Source: Mariniflexile jejuense (GTDB lineage Bacteria; Bacteroidota; Bacteroidia; Flavobacteriales; Flavobacteriaceae). Taken from it: a stretch of 64,000 nt of DNA. Location: the NCBI RefSeq assembly GCF_042675665.1, contig NZ_JBHTJI010000001.1, positions 2,356,001 to 2,420,000 of the forward strand, given 5' to 3'. The notes under the pieces were generated by a model. That model had not been told where the DNA came from. It saw only the letters and a list, made by a program, of their open reading frames with translations, and did not search any database. Below are positions 53,161 through 62,595 of the stretch, in pieces (position 1 is the stretch's first letter; every line of letters starts with the position of its first letter). The position numbers were made by a program, and so were the translations under genes.

Positions 53161-55599
53161 TTATTTTTCAATTACATAATCCGTTTTCAAAACAATAGGA
53201 ATACCACTAGCTGTAATACCCTCTAAACTTACTTTTACCTTGGTTTGAACATCACTATTACTATATGTGGTTTGAAATATGCCCGTTTTTTCGTTTGGAA
53301 AAATATACGGGTTCCAATATAATGTGTTGCGTACAGCTAGTTTAGAATCTGTTTCAAAAGATGTTGTTTCCAAATTTGGTGTATAAAATACCCGTGCGTT
53401 GTAAAAACCTTCTACTGTTTCTTTTATAGAATGAAATACTTTTTTAGACTGTACATTAGCCGACGGATCTTTGGTATAAATAGCTATAACACCATTTGCA
53501 CCTTCTGAACCAAAAATGGCGGCACTTGGACCTTTTATGGCATCAATTCTTTCAACATTATCTGGCAATACAAAGGTTAACTGAGATGGGTCGTTTAATG
53601 GAAATCCATCTACAATAATATGTGCTGCACCGTTAAACCTCATAAACCGAATAGTATCGCCATCAACCATAACACCTGGTATTTTGTATTGAATAAGTTG
53701 GTAAATATCATTAAAAACAGGTGTTTCATCGCCTACAACATAGCTAAAATCTGGCATGCCATATAAACTTGGTGTTTTGTTTTTCTTTTTGGCTATAATT
53801 TCAACCTCATCAAGTACATTTTCTGGTGCAACACCATACATTACATACTTTTTATATATGTTTTCTTTTATGGTATTTGTTGTAGTATCGGTAAACGTTA
53901 GTGCTTTCTTGTTAATGTCTACCTTCATAGGTGGTTTTTCTACTGGGTAATATATTATTTCACCATTGCTTTTGCCTTTTTCGTTTTTTGAATTTAAAAA
54001 CATAGTTGTTTTTCCATAAAACATTAGGTTATCAAACTTAAAACCACCGTTAGAATTTGTAACTGTATTAGAAATATTCAAACCGTTTTTATTCATTAAA
54101 GCCAACGTAATATTACTATTTGCTTTTGGTTTATTGCCTAAAAGTTGCTTTACGTTTCCTGCTATAATAAAGCTTTTCTCAACGCTATAACGAATGCTGT
54201 CTTGTGGTTGGGGTATTGTTTTCCATATAAAATCGCGCCAACCTTGTGTTAAAAGCAATAAATCTAAATGTTCTAAACGTTTGGTGTTGCTTATATCAAA
54301 ATAATAACTTGGATTATATACTTTTCCTCTAATATCAGATTCCATTAAAAAATAAGAACTTATGGTTGTTGAATAATCCTTTTCGTCTTTTATACCATTG
54401 GTATCTGTACAACTTAATGAAAAACTTGCGGGTGTAACATCGCCATTTTTTGTTTTAGATGATACCGTAACTGTTACTTTCTCGGCAGGTTTATATATTT
54501 TTTTATCGGTAGTTAAATCTACCTGTACATCATGTTCTTTTTCAATAAAAAACAACCGTTCGCTATGGGGTTTAGCATTAGCATCATACAAAGTTACTTG
54601 GGTTATACCTTCAGGAAAATCGCTATTATTTAACTGAAATGATACTGCTGTTTGCGTTAATGGTTGTGTGCCTTCAAAATAAGTAATACCTCTTGTGGTA
54701 CAAATTAAAGTAAGTGCTTCATTAGGTTTTTGCGATAAGGTTTCTTGATTGGTTTTTATGGTGACAACATCTTTATCACTAATTTTTTTAAAACTTAATA
54801 AATAGCCTGTTTCTTGTGCGCTTGGAAATGAAACTTTTATTGGCGCTTCATTTAACGCTGAAACTTCTGCATAATAGTTTTTGCCTTTTAAAGGTTTAAA
54901 TGGAAATTTACCCATACCATTATGTTTTGTTATAAATAATGCTACCAAAGCACCATTTGATTCAAAAACTTTGCCTTTTACTTCAATTGGTTTTCCGTTT
55001 GTATCTTCAGCTTTAAACGCTACTATACTTTCAACGTCATTTACTAGCGAACCACCTTCAGGGAAAAATTGCACACTAAATGTGTTTTCTAAAGCTTCGT
55101 TTAAATTATTAGCAATTGGCTTGGGATTATCTAATTTGCTTAGTTTAGCTTCACTTTTATTAAAAACATCAATAATTTCAATGTCTTTTTTAAAAACAAA
55201 ATCGGTTCCAAAATTTCTACTAAAATTGGTGTAAGCTCTTAATTGATACGTTCCGGCTTTTTTAACACCTAAAGAATCTACTAATTCAAAATCGCCATTT
55301 CCCAAACCTTCAAATAATCTTGTTTTATTTCGGGCAATTATTTTAGAGTCGGGCGATATTAATTCTACATACAAAATATTACTTTCACTGTAAAGCAGGT
55401 GGTTATAAGCATAAACCGAGTAAACCTTATACCATAACGATTCGCCAAGTGTATACGTTGTTCTATCGGTATGTATATAAACTTTTTCTAAGCGAGGAAT
55501 AGACTTATTTTCTTGAGCATGAAAAGAAAGGATTGAAATAACACATACTAAAAAACACGTTATTAGTTGCTTTGTTTCTCTATTTAAAAAGTTCAACAT
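53161..55599 (-). CDS. Macroglobulin-like protein with terminal TonB plug domain
   Basis: An 812-residue exported protein. Signal peptide QLITCFLVCVISILSFHAQ, then an MG2-like domain (RLEKVYIHTDRTTYTLGESLWYKVYSVYAYNHL), further beta domains (about 170-500), a carboxypeptidase-like insert near 470-520 and a TonB-receptor plug region at about 620-705 (IPGVMVDGDTIRF, AAHIIVDGFPLNDPSQLTF, VERIDAIKGPSAAIFGSEGANGVIAIYTK). No outer-membrane barrel follows, as the C-terminal 100 residues are short beta segments. Such plug-without-barrel proteins are known in Bacteroidota but have no proven job. It converges on mini-protein 2. Confidence 0.8.
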   Translation of the reverse strand: MLNFLNRETKQLITCFLVCVISILSFHAQENKSIPRLEKVYIHTDRTTYTLGESLWYKVYSVYAYNHLLYSESNILYVELISPDSKIIARNKTRLFEGLGNGDFELVDSLGVKKAGTYQLRAYTNFSRNFGTDFVFKKDIEIIDVFNKSEAKLSKLDNPKPIANNLNEALENTFSVQFFPEGGSLVNDVESIVAFKAEDTNGKPIEVKGKVFESNGALVALFITKHNGMGKFPFKPLKGKNYYAEVSALNEAPIKVSFPSAQETGYLLSFKKISDKDVVTIKTNQETLSQKPNEALTLICTTRGITYFEGTQPLTQTAVSFQLNNSDFPEGITQVTLYDANAKPHSERLFFIEKEHDVQVDLTTDKKIYKPAEKVTVTVSSKTKNGDVTPASFSLSCTDTNGIKDEKDYSTTISSYFLMESDIRGKVYNPSYYFDISNTKRLEHLDLLLLTQGWRDFIWKTIPQPQDSIRYSVEKSFIIAGNVKQLLGNKPKANSNITLALMNKNGLNISNTVTNSNGGFKFDNLMFYGKTTMFLNSKNEKGKSNGEIIYYPVEKPPMKVDINKKALTFTDTTTNTIKENIYKKYVMYGVAPENVLDEVEIIAKKKNKTPSLYGMPDFSYVVGDETPVFNDIYQLIQYKIPGVMVDGDTIRFMRFNGAAHIIVDGFPLNDPSQLTFVLPDNVERIDAIKGPSAAIFGSEGANGVIAIYTKDPSANVQSKKVFHSIKETVEGFYNARVFYTPNLETTSFETDSKLAVRNTLYWNPYIFPNEKTGIFQTTYSNSDVQTKVKVSLEGITASGIPIVLKTDYVIEK

Positions 55600-55788
55600 T
55601 TAATATTTGGCTGTATTAATTAGATTTTGGTTAATACTAACAGAACTAAGACTTTAAAAGTATGTAAAAGTTTAATGTAATGCACCATAAATATAGTATT
55701 CGCATTACATTTTAAGTCACATTTATCGCTAGAAGTCTATTTTTATAAGCTATAAATATTATTTACACGTAAACAATCTTAAAACATC

Positions 55789-55796
55789 TATATTTG
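55789..55796 (+). promoter_or_regulatory. Putative -7 element of lepA promoter
   Basis: TATATTTG fits TAnnTTTG, 29 bases ahead of lepA. The rest of 55600-55824 shows no other clear feature. Confidence 0.5.
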
Positions 55797-55824
55797 CAAA
55801 TTAAATTAGGATAGAATTTCCTTT

Positions 55825-57621
55825 ATGAAGAATATTAGAAACTTTTGCATCATTGCACATATAGATCACGGTAAGAGTACGCTTGCAGACCGTTTGTTGG
55901 ATTTCACAGGTTCTGTGACTGAAAGAGAAAAACAAAACCAATTACTAGATAATATGGATTTGGAGCGCGAACGTGGTATTACCATTAAGTCGCACGCTAT
56001 TCAAATGGATTATACGTATAAAGGAGAACAATATATTTTAAATTTAATTGACACACCTGGTCACGTCGATTTCTCCTATGAAGTATCACGTTCTATCGCT
56101 GCATGCGAAGGCGCATTACTTATTGTTGATGCAGCGCAAAGTATTCAGGCGCAAACCATTTCTAATCTTTATTTAGCTTTAGAAAACGATTTAGAAATTA
56201 TTCCAATTCTTAATAAAGTCGATTTACCAAGCGCCAACCCAGAAGAAGTTACCGATGATATTGTAGATTTATTAGGCTGCAACCCAGAAGATGTTATTCA
56301 CGCAAGTGGAAAAACAGGTTTTGGAGTTGATAATATTTTAGCAGCGGTTATTGAACGCATTCCTGCGCCAAAAGGTGACCCAAATGCACCATTGCAAGCT
56401 TTAATTTTTGATTCTGTTTATAACACCTTTAGAGGTATTGAAACCTATTTTAGGGTTTTTAATGGTGAAATTAAAAAAGGTCAAAAAATAAAATTCGTTG
56501 CTACCGATAATGAGTATTATGCCGATGAAGTAGGAACCTTAAAACTAACCCAAGTTGCCAAACAAAGTGTAAAAACAGGTGATGTGGGTTATTTAATAAC
56601 AGGTATTAAAACCGCTAAAGAAGTAAAAGTTGGTGATACTATTACAGATTTTAACAACCCAACCACCAACATTGTAGAAGGATTTGAAGATGTAAAACCA
56701 ATGGTTTTTGCGGGTATATATCCTGTTGATACAGAAGATTATGAAGAACTTCGCAGCTCAATGGAAAAACTACAATTAAACGATGCATCGTTAGTATTTA
56801 CACCAGAAAGTTCGGCAGCATTAGGTTTTGGTTTCCGTTGTGGATTTTTAGGCATGCTTCATATGGAAATAATCCAAGAACGATTAGAGCGCGAGTTTGA
56901 TATGACCGTGATAACCACTGTTCCCAACGTGTCGTACCACGCATTTACAAACAAAAACCCAGACGAGGCTTTTATTGTAAACAACCCGTCAGATTTACCA
57001 GATCCTTCAACCGTAAACCGCGTAGAAGAGCCTTACATTAAAGCAACCATTATTACCAAATCAGATTTTATTGGTAACGTTATGTCGTTATGTATTGAAA
57101 AACGCGGCATTGTTACGAATCAAACCTATTTAACACCAGAACGTGTTGAACTAACTTTTGAAATGCCTTTAGCTGAAATTGTATTCGATTTTTATGATAG
57201 ATTGAAAACCGTTTCAAAAGGTTATGCCTCGTTTGATTATCATCCAATAGGCATGAAAGTTTCTAAATTGGTGCGTTTAGATATTTTATTAAATGCGCAA
57301 CCTGTTGATGCACTATCTGCTTTAATACATGCCGATAATGCACAAAACATTGGTAAAAAAATGTGCGAAAAATTGAAGGAGTTAATTCCGCGCCAGCAAT
57401 TTGACATTCCTATACAAGCGGCAATTGGTGCCAAAATTATTTCTAGAGAAACTATTAAAGCACTTCGTAAAGATGTAACTGCTAAATGTTATGGTGGAGA
57501 TATTTCGCGTAAACGTAAACTTTTAGAGAAACAAAAGAAAGGTAAAAAACGTATGCGTCAAGTAGGTAACGTTGAAATACCGCAACAAGCATTTATGGCG
57601 GTATTAAAATTGAATGACTAA
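55825..57621 (+). CDS. lepA: Elongation factor 4 (LepA)
   Basis: This 598-residue translational GTPase has G1 AHIDHGKSTLADRL, switch I RERGITIKSHA, G3 DTPGHVDF, G4 NKVDLP, and the LepA-specific C-terminal domain (SAALGFGFRCGFLGMLHMEI, DRLKTVSKGYASFDYHPIG, and terminal KRKLLEKQKKGKKRMRQVG). It back-translocates or remodels stalled ribosomes and helps 30S assembly. Complete and monocistronic. Confidence 0.96.
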   Translation: MKNIRNFCIIAHIDHGKSTLADRLLDFTGSVTEREKQNQLLDNMDLERERGITIKSHAIQMDYTYKGEQYILNLIDTPGHVDFSYEVSRSIAACEGALLIVDAAQSIQAQTISNLYLALENDLEIIPILNKVDLPSANPEEVTDDIVDLLGCNPEDVIHASGKTGFGVDNILAAVIERIPAPKGDPNAPLQALIFDSVYNTFRGIETYFRVFNGEIKKGQKIKFVATDNEYYADEVGTLKLTQVAKQSVKTGDVGYLITGIKTAKEVKVGDTITDFNNPTTNIVEGFEDVKPMVFAGIYPVDTEDYEELRSSMEKLQLNDASLVFTPESSAALGFGFRCGFLGMLHMEIIQERLEREFDMTVITTVPNVSYHAFTNKNPDEAFIVNNPSDLPDPSTVNRVEEPYIKATIITKSDFIGNVMSLCIEKRGIVTNQTYLTPERVELTFEMPLAEIVFDFYDRLKTVSKGYASFDYHPIGMKVSKLVRLDILLNAQPVDALSALIHADNAQNIGKKMCEKLKELIPRQQFDIPIQAAIGAKIISRETIKALRKDVTAKCYGGDISRKRKLLEKQKKGKKRMRQVGNVEIPQQAFMAVLKLND

Positions 57622-57827
57622 TAAAACCTAATATTTTCTAAGTTTTCTTTAAAAACAGTCTTATAAAAACTTTTAAAAAACTTGAAGCACCAACCATCTG
57701 CAAAAATTTGATTGCATGATTGTTAGTATTTCAAGTTTTATTTTAACATTTATTATTGAATTTTTCACTTAATAAGCAATCCTCAATAATTTCTTCAAAA
57801 ATTATTTTCGTTAAAATTGTTGCATAA

Positions 57828-57835
57828 TATTTTTG
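57828..57835 (+). promoter_or_regulatory. Putative -7 element of glg operon
   Basis: TATTTTTG fits TAnnTTTG, 29 bases ahead of glgA. No convincing -33 TTG box at the right spacing. Confidence 0.4.
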
Positions 57836-57864
57836 TAAGTTTATGAACTAAGCAAAATTATTTC

Positions 57865-59271
57865 ATGACAATTACCCATATTAGTGCAGAATGTTACCCA
57901 GTAGCTAAAGTTGGCGGACTTGCAGATGTTGTTGGTGCTTTACCTAAGTACCAAAACAGTGCTAGTATATCTTCACAAGTTATCATGCCTTTTTATGATA
58001 ATAAGTTTACTAAAGAAAATGTGTTTTCTTCTATTTTTTCAAGTGAAATTTTATTAGGCAACACACCTATAGAATTTAATGTTTTGGTTTTAAAAGAAAA
58101 ACCATTAGACTTTGATATCTTTTTTATTGATATTCCTGAATTATTATTTAAAGAATACGTATATTCTTTTGATGATACCGAACGTTTTTTAGCATTTCAA
58201 ATAGCTGTTTTAGATTGGATGCTTTCTTGGGAAAAACACCCAGATATTATACATTGTCATGACCACCATACGGGCTTAATTCCGTTCATGCTTCAAGAAA
58301 GTTATAAATATGAAACTTTTAGAAAAATACCCAATATTCTAACCATACATAATGCGCAATACCAAGGCTGGTTTTCGCACTCAAAAGTGGGCTTAATACC
58401 ACCATTTAATTTTGATCATGTTGGGTTGCTAGATTGGGGTGGTACAATAAACCCGTTAGCCGCAGCAATAAAATGTGCATGGCGAGTTACAACAGTTTCA
58501 CCAAGCTATATGGAAGAATTAAAAGCTGCTGCCAATGGTTTGGAAAGTTTACTAAGTGCAGAAAGTGGTAAATGCTCTGGTATTTTAAACGGTATAGATA
58601 CCGATGTATGGAATCCTGAAACAGACCATTACATAATAAAAAATTACAGCATTAAAACCGTTAACGCTGGCGCTGAAGCAAATAAAAAACATCTTTGCGA
58701 TACTTTTAATTTAGATTTTAACAAACCCCTTTTTGCATTTATTGGCAGATTAGTTGATGAAAAAGGTTCTGATTTATTTCCAGAGGTTTTTAAACTGGCG
58801 CTACAAAACAACAATCTTAATATATTATTGCTAGGTTCTGGAAATCCTTTTGTTGAAGAAGAGCTAAAAAACCTAAAAAATGACTATATTGGTACATACG
58901 ATGCTTTTATAGGTTATGATGAAAAACTATCGCACATTATTTACTCTGGTGCCGATTTTTTACTTATGCCTTCGCGCGTTGAACCTTGTGGTTTAAACCA
59001 AATGTATGCTTTAAGATATGGCACCATTCCTATTGTAAGAAGTATAGGTGGCTTAAAAGATACCGTTATTGATATTTCAGAAACTAACGGATTTGGCATT
59101 TGCCATGAAAATGTTACCGTTTTAGAAATTGTTAATGCCATTAACCGAGGCATTATACTTTATGAAAACCAACCAGAATACAAAAAAATAAGAACTAGCA
59201 TCATGAATATTGACCATTCATGGCATGTTTCAGCAAAAGAATACATTAATTTATATAACTCCATAAACTAA
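57865..59271 (+). CDS. glgA: Glycogen synthase (ADP-glucose)
   Basis: A 468-residue GT5 enzyme. The N-terminal KVGGLADVVGALPK with Lys15 of the KxGGL motif binds ADP-glucose; DIIHCHDHHTGLIPFML, LTIHNAQYQGWF and the C-terminal MPSRVEPCGLNQMYALRYGTIPIVRSIGGL are all standard. It extends alpha-1,4-glucan in the cytoplasm. First gene of a tight glgA-glgC-glgB unit; six bases separate it from glgC. Confidence 0.95.
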   Translation: MTITHISAECYPVAKVGGLADVVGALPKYQNSASISSQVIMPFYDNKFTKENVFSSIFSSEILLGNTPIEFNVLVLKEKPLDFDIFFIDIPELLFKEYVYSFDDTERFLAFQIAVLDWMLSWEKHPDIIHCHDHHTGLIPFMLQESYKYETFRKIPNILTIHNAQYQGWFSHSKVGLIPPFNFDHVGLLDWGGTINPLAAAIKCAWRVTTVSPSYMEELKAAANGLESLLSAESGKCSGILNGIDTDVWNPETDHYIIKNYSIKTVNAGAEANKKHLCDTFNLDFNKPLFAFIGRLVDEKGSDLFPEVFKLALQNNNLNILLLGSGNPFVEEELKNLKNDYIGTYDAFIGYDEKLSHIIYSGADFLLMPSRVEPCGLNQMYALRYGTIPIVRSIGGLKDTVIDISETNGFGICHENVTVLEIVNAINRGIILYENQPEYKKIRTSIMNIDHSWHVSAKEYINLYNSIN

Positions 59272-59277
59272 CTAATT

Positions 59278-60543
59278 ATGATTAACAATAAGGTTCTAGC
59301 CATCATTTTAGGTGGCGGTCAAGGTTCTAGACTACACCCATTAACAGAAGAACGTTCTAAACCAGCTGTACCAATAGCCGGAAAATACAGGTTAGTAGAT
59401 ATCCCAATTTCAAACTGCATTAATGCAGATATCAAACGTATGTTTGTATTAACCCAGTTTAATTCTGCTTCCTTAAACCGTCATATAAAAGACACTTATC
59501 ATTTTAGTTTTTTTAGTAGTGCATTTGTAGATGTGCTTGCTGCAGAACAAACACCAGGAAACAAAGGCTGGTTTCAAGGAACTGCCGATGCTGTTCGCCA
59601 AAGCATGCATCACTTTTTAAGACACGATTTTGAATACGCGTTAATCCTTTCGGGCGATCAATTGTATCAAATGGACTATGATAAAATGATTGAAGCACAT
59701 GAAAAAAGTAATGCTGAAATTTCAATTGCAACCATTCCTGTAAATGCAAAAGATGCTACATCTTTTGGCATATTAAAAGCCAACGATGAAAATATAGTAA
59801 CATCATTCATTGAAAAACCAGACGCAAGTTTACTACCAGATTGGACTTCGGAAGTTAGCCCTGAAATGAAACATGAAGGTCGCGACTATTTAGCATCTAT
59901 GGGTATTTATATTTTTAATAAAGACCTGTTAGTAGATTTAATGAGCAACCCATCTACCAACGATTTTGGAAAAGAAATTATCCCTCAATCTATAGGAGAT
60001 CATAAAACATTAAGTTTTCAATATGAAGGGTATTGGACTGATATAGGTAATATCGATTCATTTTTCGAAGCGAATATTGGCTTAACAGAAGATATTCCTA
60101 AATTCGATTTATACGATAAAACCAAACGTATATACACACACGCCCGCATGTTGCCAACTACAAAACTAGCTGGTACAACTTTAGAAAAAACCGTTATTGC
60201 TGAAGGTTGTTTAATTGCGGCAGCTAAAATAGAACAATCTGTTATAGGTGTTCGATCAAGAATTGGTAAAGAATCAACCGTAATTAAAACCTATATGATG
60301 GGTAGCGATTACTACGAAACACTTCTTGAAATTGATAAAAAGAAAATAAAAATATTAATGGGTATTGGTGAGCGATGCTTTATTAAAAACGCTATTCTCG
60401 ATAAAAATTGTCGTATAGGAGATGACGTAAGAATTAATGGTGGAAATCATTTAGAAGACACAGAAACAGATACATACGCTATTAAAGACGGCATTGTAGT
60501 AATTAAAAAAGGAGCAACCATCCCTAGCGGATTTGTAATTTAA
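59278..60543 (+). CDS. glgC: Glucose-1-phosphate adenylyltransferase
   Basis: A 421-residue ADP-glucose pyrophosphorylase: ILGGGQGSRLHPLTEERSKPAVPIAGKYRLVDIPISNC is the N-terminal catalytic core, IVTSFIEKPD the substrate-binding block, and a left-handed beta-helix closes the C terminus (ILDKNCRIGDDVRINGG). It makes ADP-glucose, the rate-setting step of glycogen synthesis, normally under allosteric control. Three bases before glgB. Confidence 0.95.
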   Translation: MINNKVLAIILGGGQGSRLHPLTEERSKPAVPIAGKYRLVDIPISNCINADIKRMFVLTQFNSASLNRHIKDTYHFSFFSSAFVDVLAAEQTPGNKGWFQGTADAVRQSMHHFLRHDFEYALILSGDQLYQMDYDKMIEAHEKSNAEISIATIPVNAKDATSFGILKANDENIVTSFIEKPDASLLPDWTSEVSPEMKHEGRDYLASMGIYIFNKDLLVDLMSNPSTNDFGKEIIPQSIGDHKTLSFQYEGYWTDIGNIDSFFEANIGLTEDIPKFDLYDKTKRIYTHARMLPTTKLAGTTLEKTVIAEGCLIAAAKIEQSVIGVRSRIGKESTVIKTYMMGSDYYETLLEIDKKKIKILMGIGERCFIKNAILDKNCRIGDDVRINGGNHLEDTETDTYAIKDGIVVIKKGATIPSGFVI

Positions 60544-60546
60544 AAT

Positions 60547-62454
60547 ATGGCACAAGTAAAAGTTTATAGTCTATTTACAGACTTCGATATTAACCTTTTT
60601 AAAGCAGGTAAACACTATAGGCTTTATCAAAAATTTGGATCTCATATTACAACTGTTGATGGTATAGAAGGCACTTATTTTGCAGTTTGGGCGCCAAGTG
60701 CAAAACAAGTTTCTGTAATTGGCGATTTTAACTATTGGATCGAAGGTGAACACCAACTAAATGTACGTTGGGATAGTAGCGGTATTTGGGAAGGTTTTAT
60801 TCCTTTTGTTGGCAAAGGCAATGTCTATAAATATAAAATTGAAAGTCATAATAATGGTATAAAAACTGAAAAGGCCGATCCATACGCACGTCGTTGCGAG
60901 CATCCACCAAAAACAGCTTCTATAGTTTGGGACGATTCCTATAAATGGAAAGATACCGAATGGATGAAAAAGCGTAAAAAACACAATGCTTTGGATGCGC
61001 CATATTCCGTTTACGAAGTACATTTAGGTTCATGGAAACGCCACTTAGAAGAAGACCGTTTTTTATCGTATTACGAACTTGCAGACGATTTAGTGAACTA
61101 CGTAAAAAACATGAACTTTACCCATGTAGAACTCATGCCTATTATGGAATACCCATACGATCCATCTTGGGGTTACCAACTTACAGGTTATTTTGCACCA
61201 ACATCGCGCTTTGGCTATCCTGAAGAATTTAAATATTTAGTTGATAAACTCCATCAAAACGATATAGGTATTATTCTAGATTGGGTTCCTTCTCATTTTC
61301 CTGAAGACGCACATGGATTAGGGTTTTTTGATGGTTCATGTTTATATGAACATCCTGATAAACGCAAAGGCTATCACCAAGACTGGAAAAGTTTAATTTT
61401 TAATTATGAACGCAACGAAGTAAAATCGTTTTTAATAAGTAATGCTGTTTTTTGGATGGAACAATACCATGCTGATGCATTGCGTGTTGATGCGGTAGCT
61501 TCCATGTTGTTTTTAGATTATTCAAGAGAAGATGGTGAATGGGAACCAAACATATATGGTGGTCGTGAAAATTTAGCAGCCATAGCGTTTCTAAAAGAGC
61601 TAAATCAAGAAATTTATGCATCATTTCCAGATGTGCAAACCATTGCTGAAGAATCTACCGCATTTCCAGGCGTTTCAAAACCAGTATTTTTAGGTGGTTT
61701 AGGCTTTGGTATGAAGTGGATGATGGGCTGGATGCACGATACACTTGAGTACTTTGGAAAAGACCCAATTTACAGAAAATACCACCAAAACGATATTACA
61801 TTTAGTTTAGCCTATGCCTTTTCAGAAAATTTTATGTTGCCACTATCACATGATGAAGTGGTTTATGGCAAAAATTCAATTTTAGGTAGAATGCCAGGTG
61901 ATGAATGGCAACGTTTTGCAAATTTACGCCTACTATTTGGCTACATGTTTACACATCCAGGTACCAAATTAGCTTTTATGGGAGCAGAATTTGGACAATA
62001 TAATGAATGGAATTTTCAAGAAAGTTTAGATTGGAATTTATTAGAATTTGAACCTCATAAAAACTTTCAAAATTACTACAAAGCCTTGAATGGGTTTTAT
62101 AAATCAACACCTGCCTTATTTGAAAAAGCTTTTTCTGGTGAAGGTTTTGAATGGATTAGTTATGATGACCATGAAAATTGTGTGATATCATACATAAGAA
62201 AAGGCAAAACGCCCGAAAATAATGTAATTGTGGTTTGTAACTTAACACCTACTGTTAGAAAAAAATATAAAATAGGTATTCCTAACAGCGGTAAACTTGT
62301 TGAGGTGTTTAACAGCGATTCTAAAGATTTTGGAGGTAGCGATGTTTCAAACAAAAAAGCAATAACTATTAAAAAACAATCATGGAATGGTAAAGAATAT
62401 TCAGCAGAAATTACACTACCACCATTGGCTATAACTGTTTTTCAAATTAATTAG
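60547..62454 (+). CDS. glgB: 1,4-alpha-glucan branching enzyme
   Basis: A 635-residue GH13 enzyme. A CBM48-like N domain (about 35-125: GTYFAVWAPSAKQVSVIGDFN) leads to the (beta/alpha)8 core with SWGYQLTGYFAPTSRFG, the nucleophile Asp315 in LRVDAVASML, acid/base Glu368 in AEEST, and LSHDEVVYGK. It forms alpha-1,6 branches. The long-form extra N domain of E. coli GlgB is absent. Last gene of the glg unit before a strong hairpin. Confidence 0.95.
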   Translation: MAQVKVYSLFTDFDINLFKAGKHYRLYQKFGSHITTVDGIEGTYFAVWAPSAKQVSVIGDFNYWIEGEHQLNVRWDSSGIWEGFIPFVGKGNVYKYKIESHNNGIKTEKADPYARRCEHPPKTASIVWDDSYKWKDTEWMKKRKKHNALDAPYSVYEVHLGSWKRHLEEDRFLSYYELADDLVNYVKNMNFTHVELMPIMEYPYDPSWGYQLTGYFAPTSRFGYPEEFKYLVDKLHQNDIGIILDWVPSHFPEDAHGLGFFDGSCLYEHPDKRKGYHQDWKSLIFNYERNEVKSFLISNAVFWMEQYHADALRVDAVASMLFLDYSREDGEWEPNIYGGRENLAAIAFLKELNQEIYASFPDVQTIAEESTAFPGVSKPVFLGGLGFGMKWMMGWMHDTLEYFGKDPIYRKYHQNDITFSLAYAFSENFMLPLSHDEVVYGKNSILGRMPGDEWQRFANLRLLFGYMFTHPGTKLAFMGAEFGQYNEWNFQESLDWNLLEFEPHKNFQNYYKALNGFYKSTPALFEKAFSGEGFEWISYDDHENCVISYIRKGKTPENNVIVVCNLTPTVRKKYKIGIPNSGKLVEVFNSDSKDFGGSDVSNKKAITIKKQSWNGKEYSAEITLPPLAITVFQIN

Positions 62455-62479
62455 CAAAATCATTGAGATTTATCAAATT

Positions 62480-62526
62480 AGCAACCTGTAATTTTACATA
62501 AAATGAAAAATTACAGGTTGCTTTTT
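62480..62526 (+). terminator. Strong terminator after glgB
   Basis: A 16-base perfect stem, AGCAACCTGTAATTTT (62480-62495) and its complement at 62507-62522, with an 11-base loop and following T residues. It separates the GH31 gene from the glg unit. Confidence 0.92.
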
Positions 62527-62595
62527 GCTAAAAACAAGCCTTTTACCTGCTTTTATTTTAGTATTTTCGCTCTAATTAATCATTAGCATTTTTTT

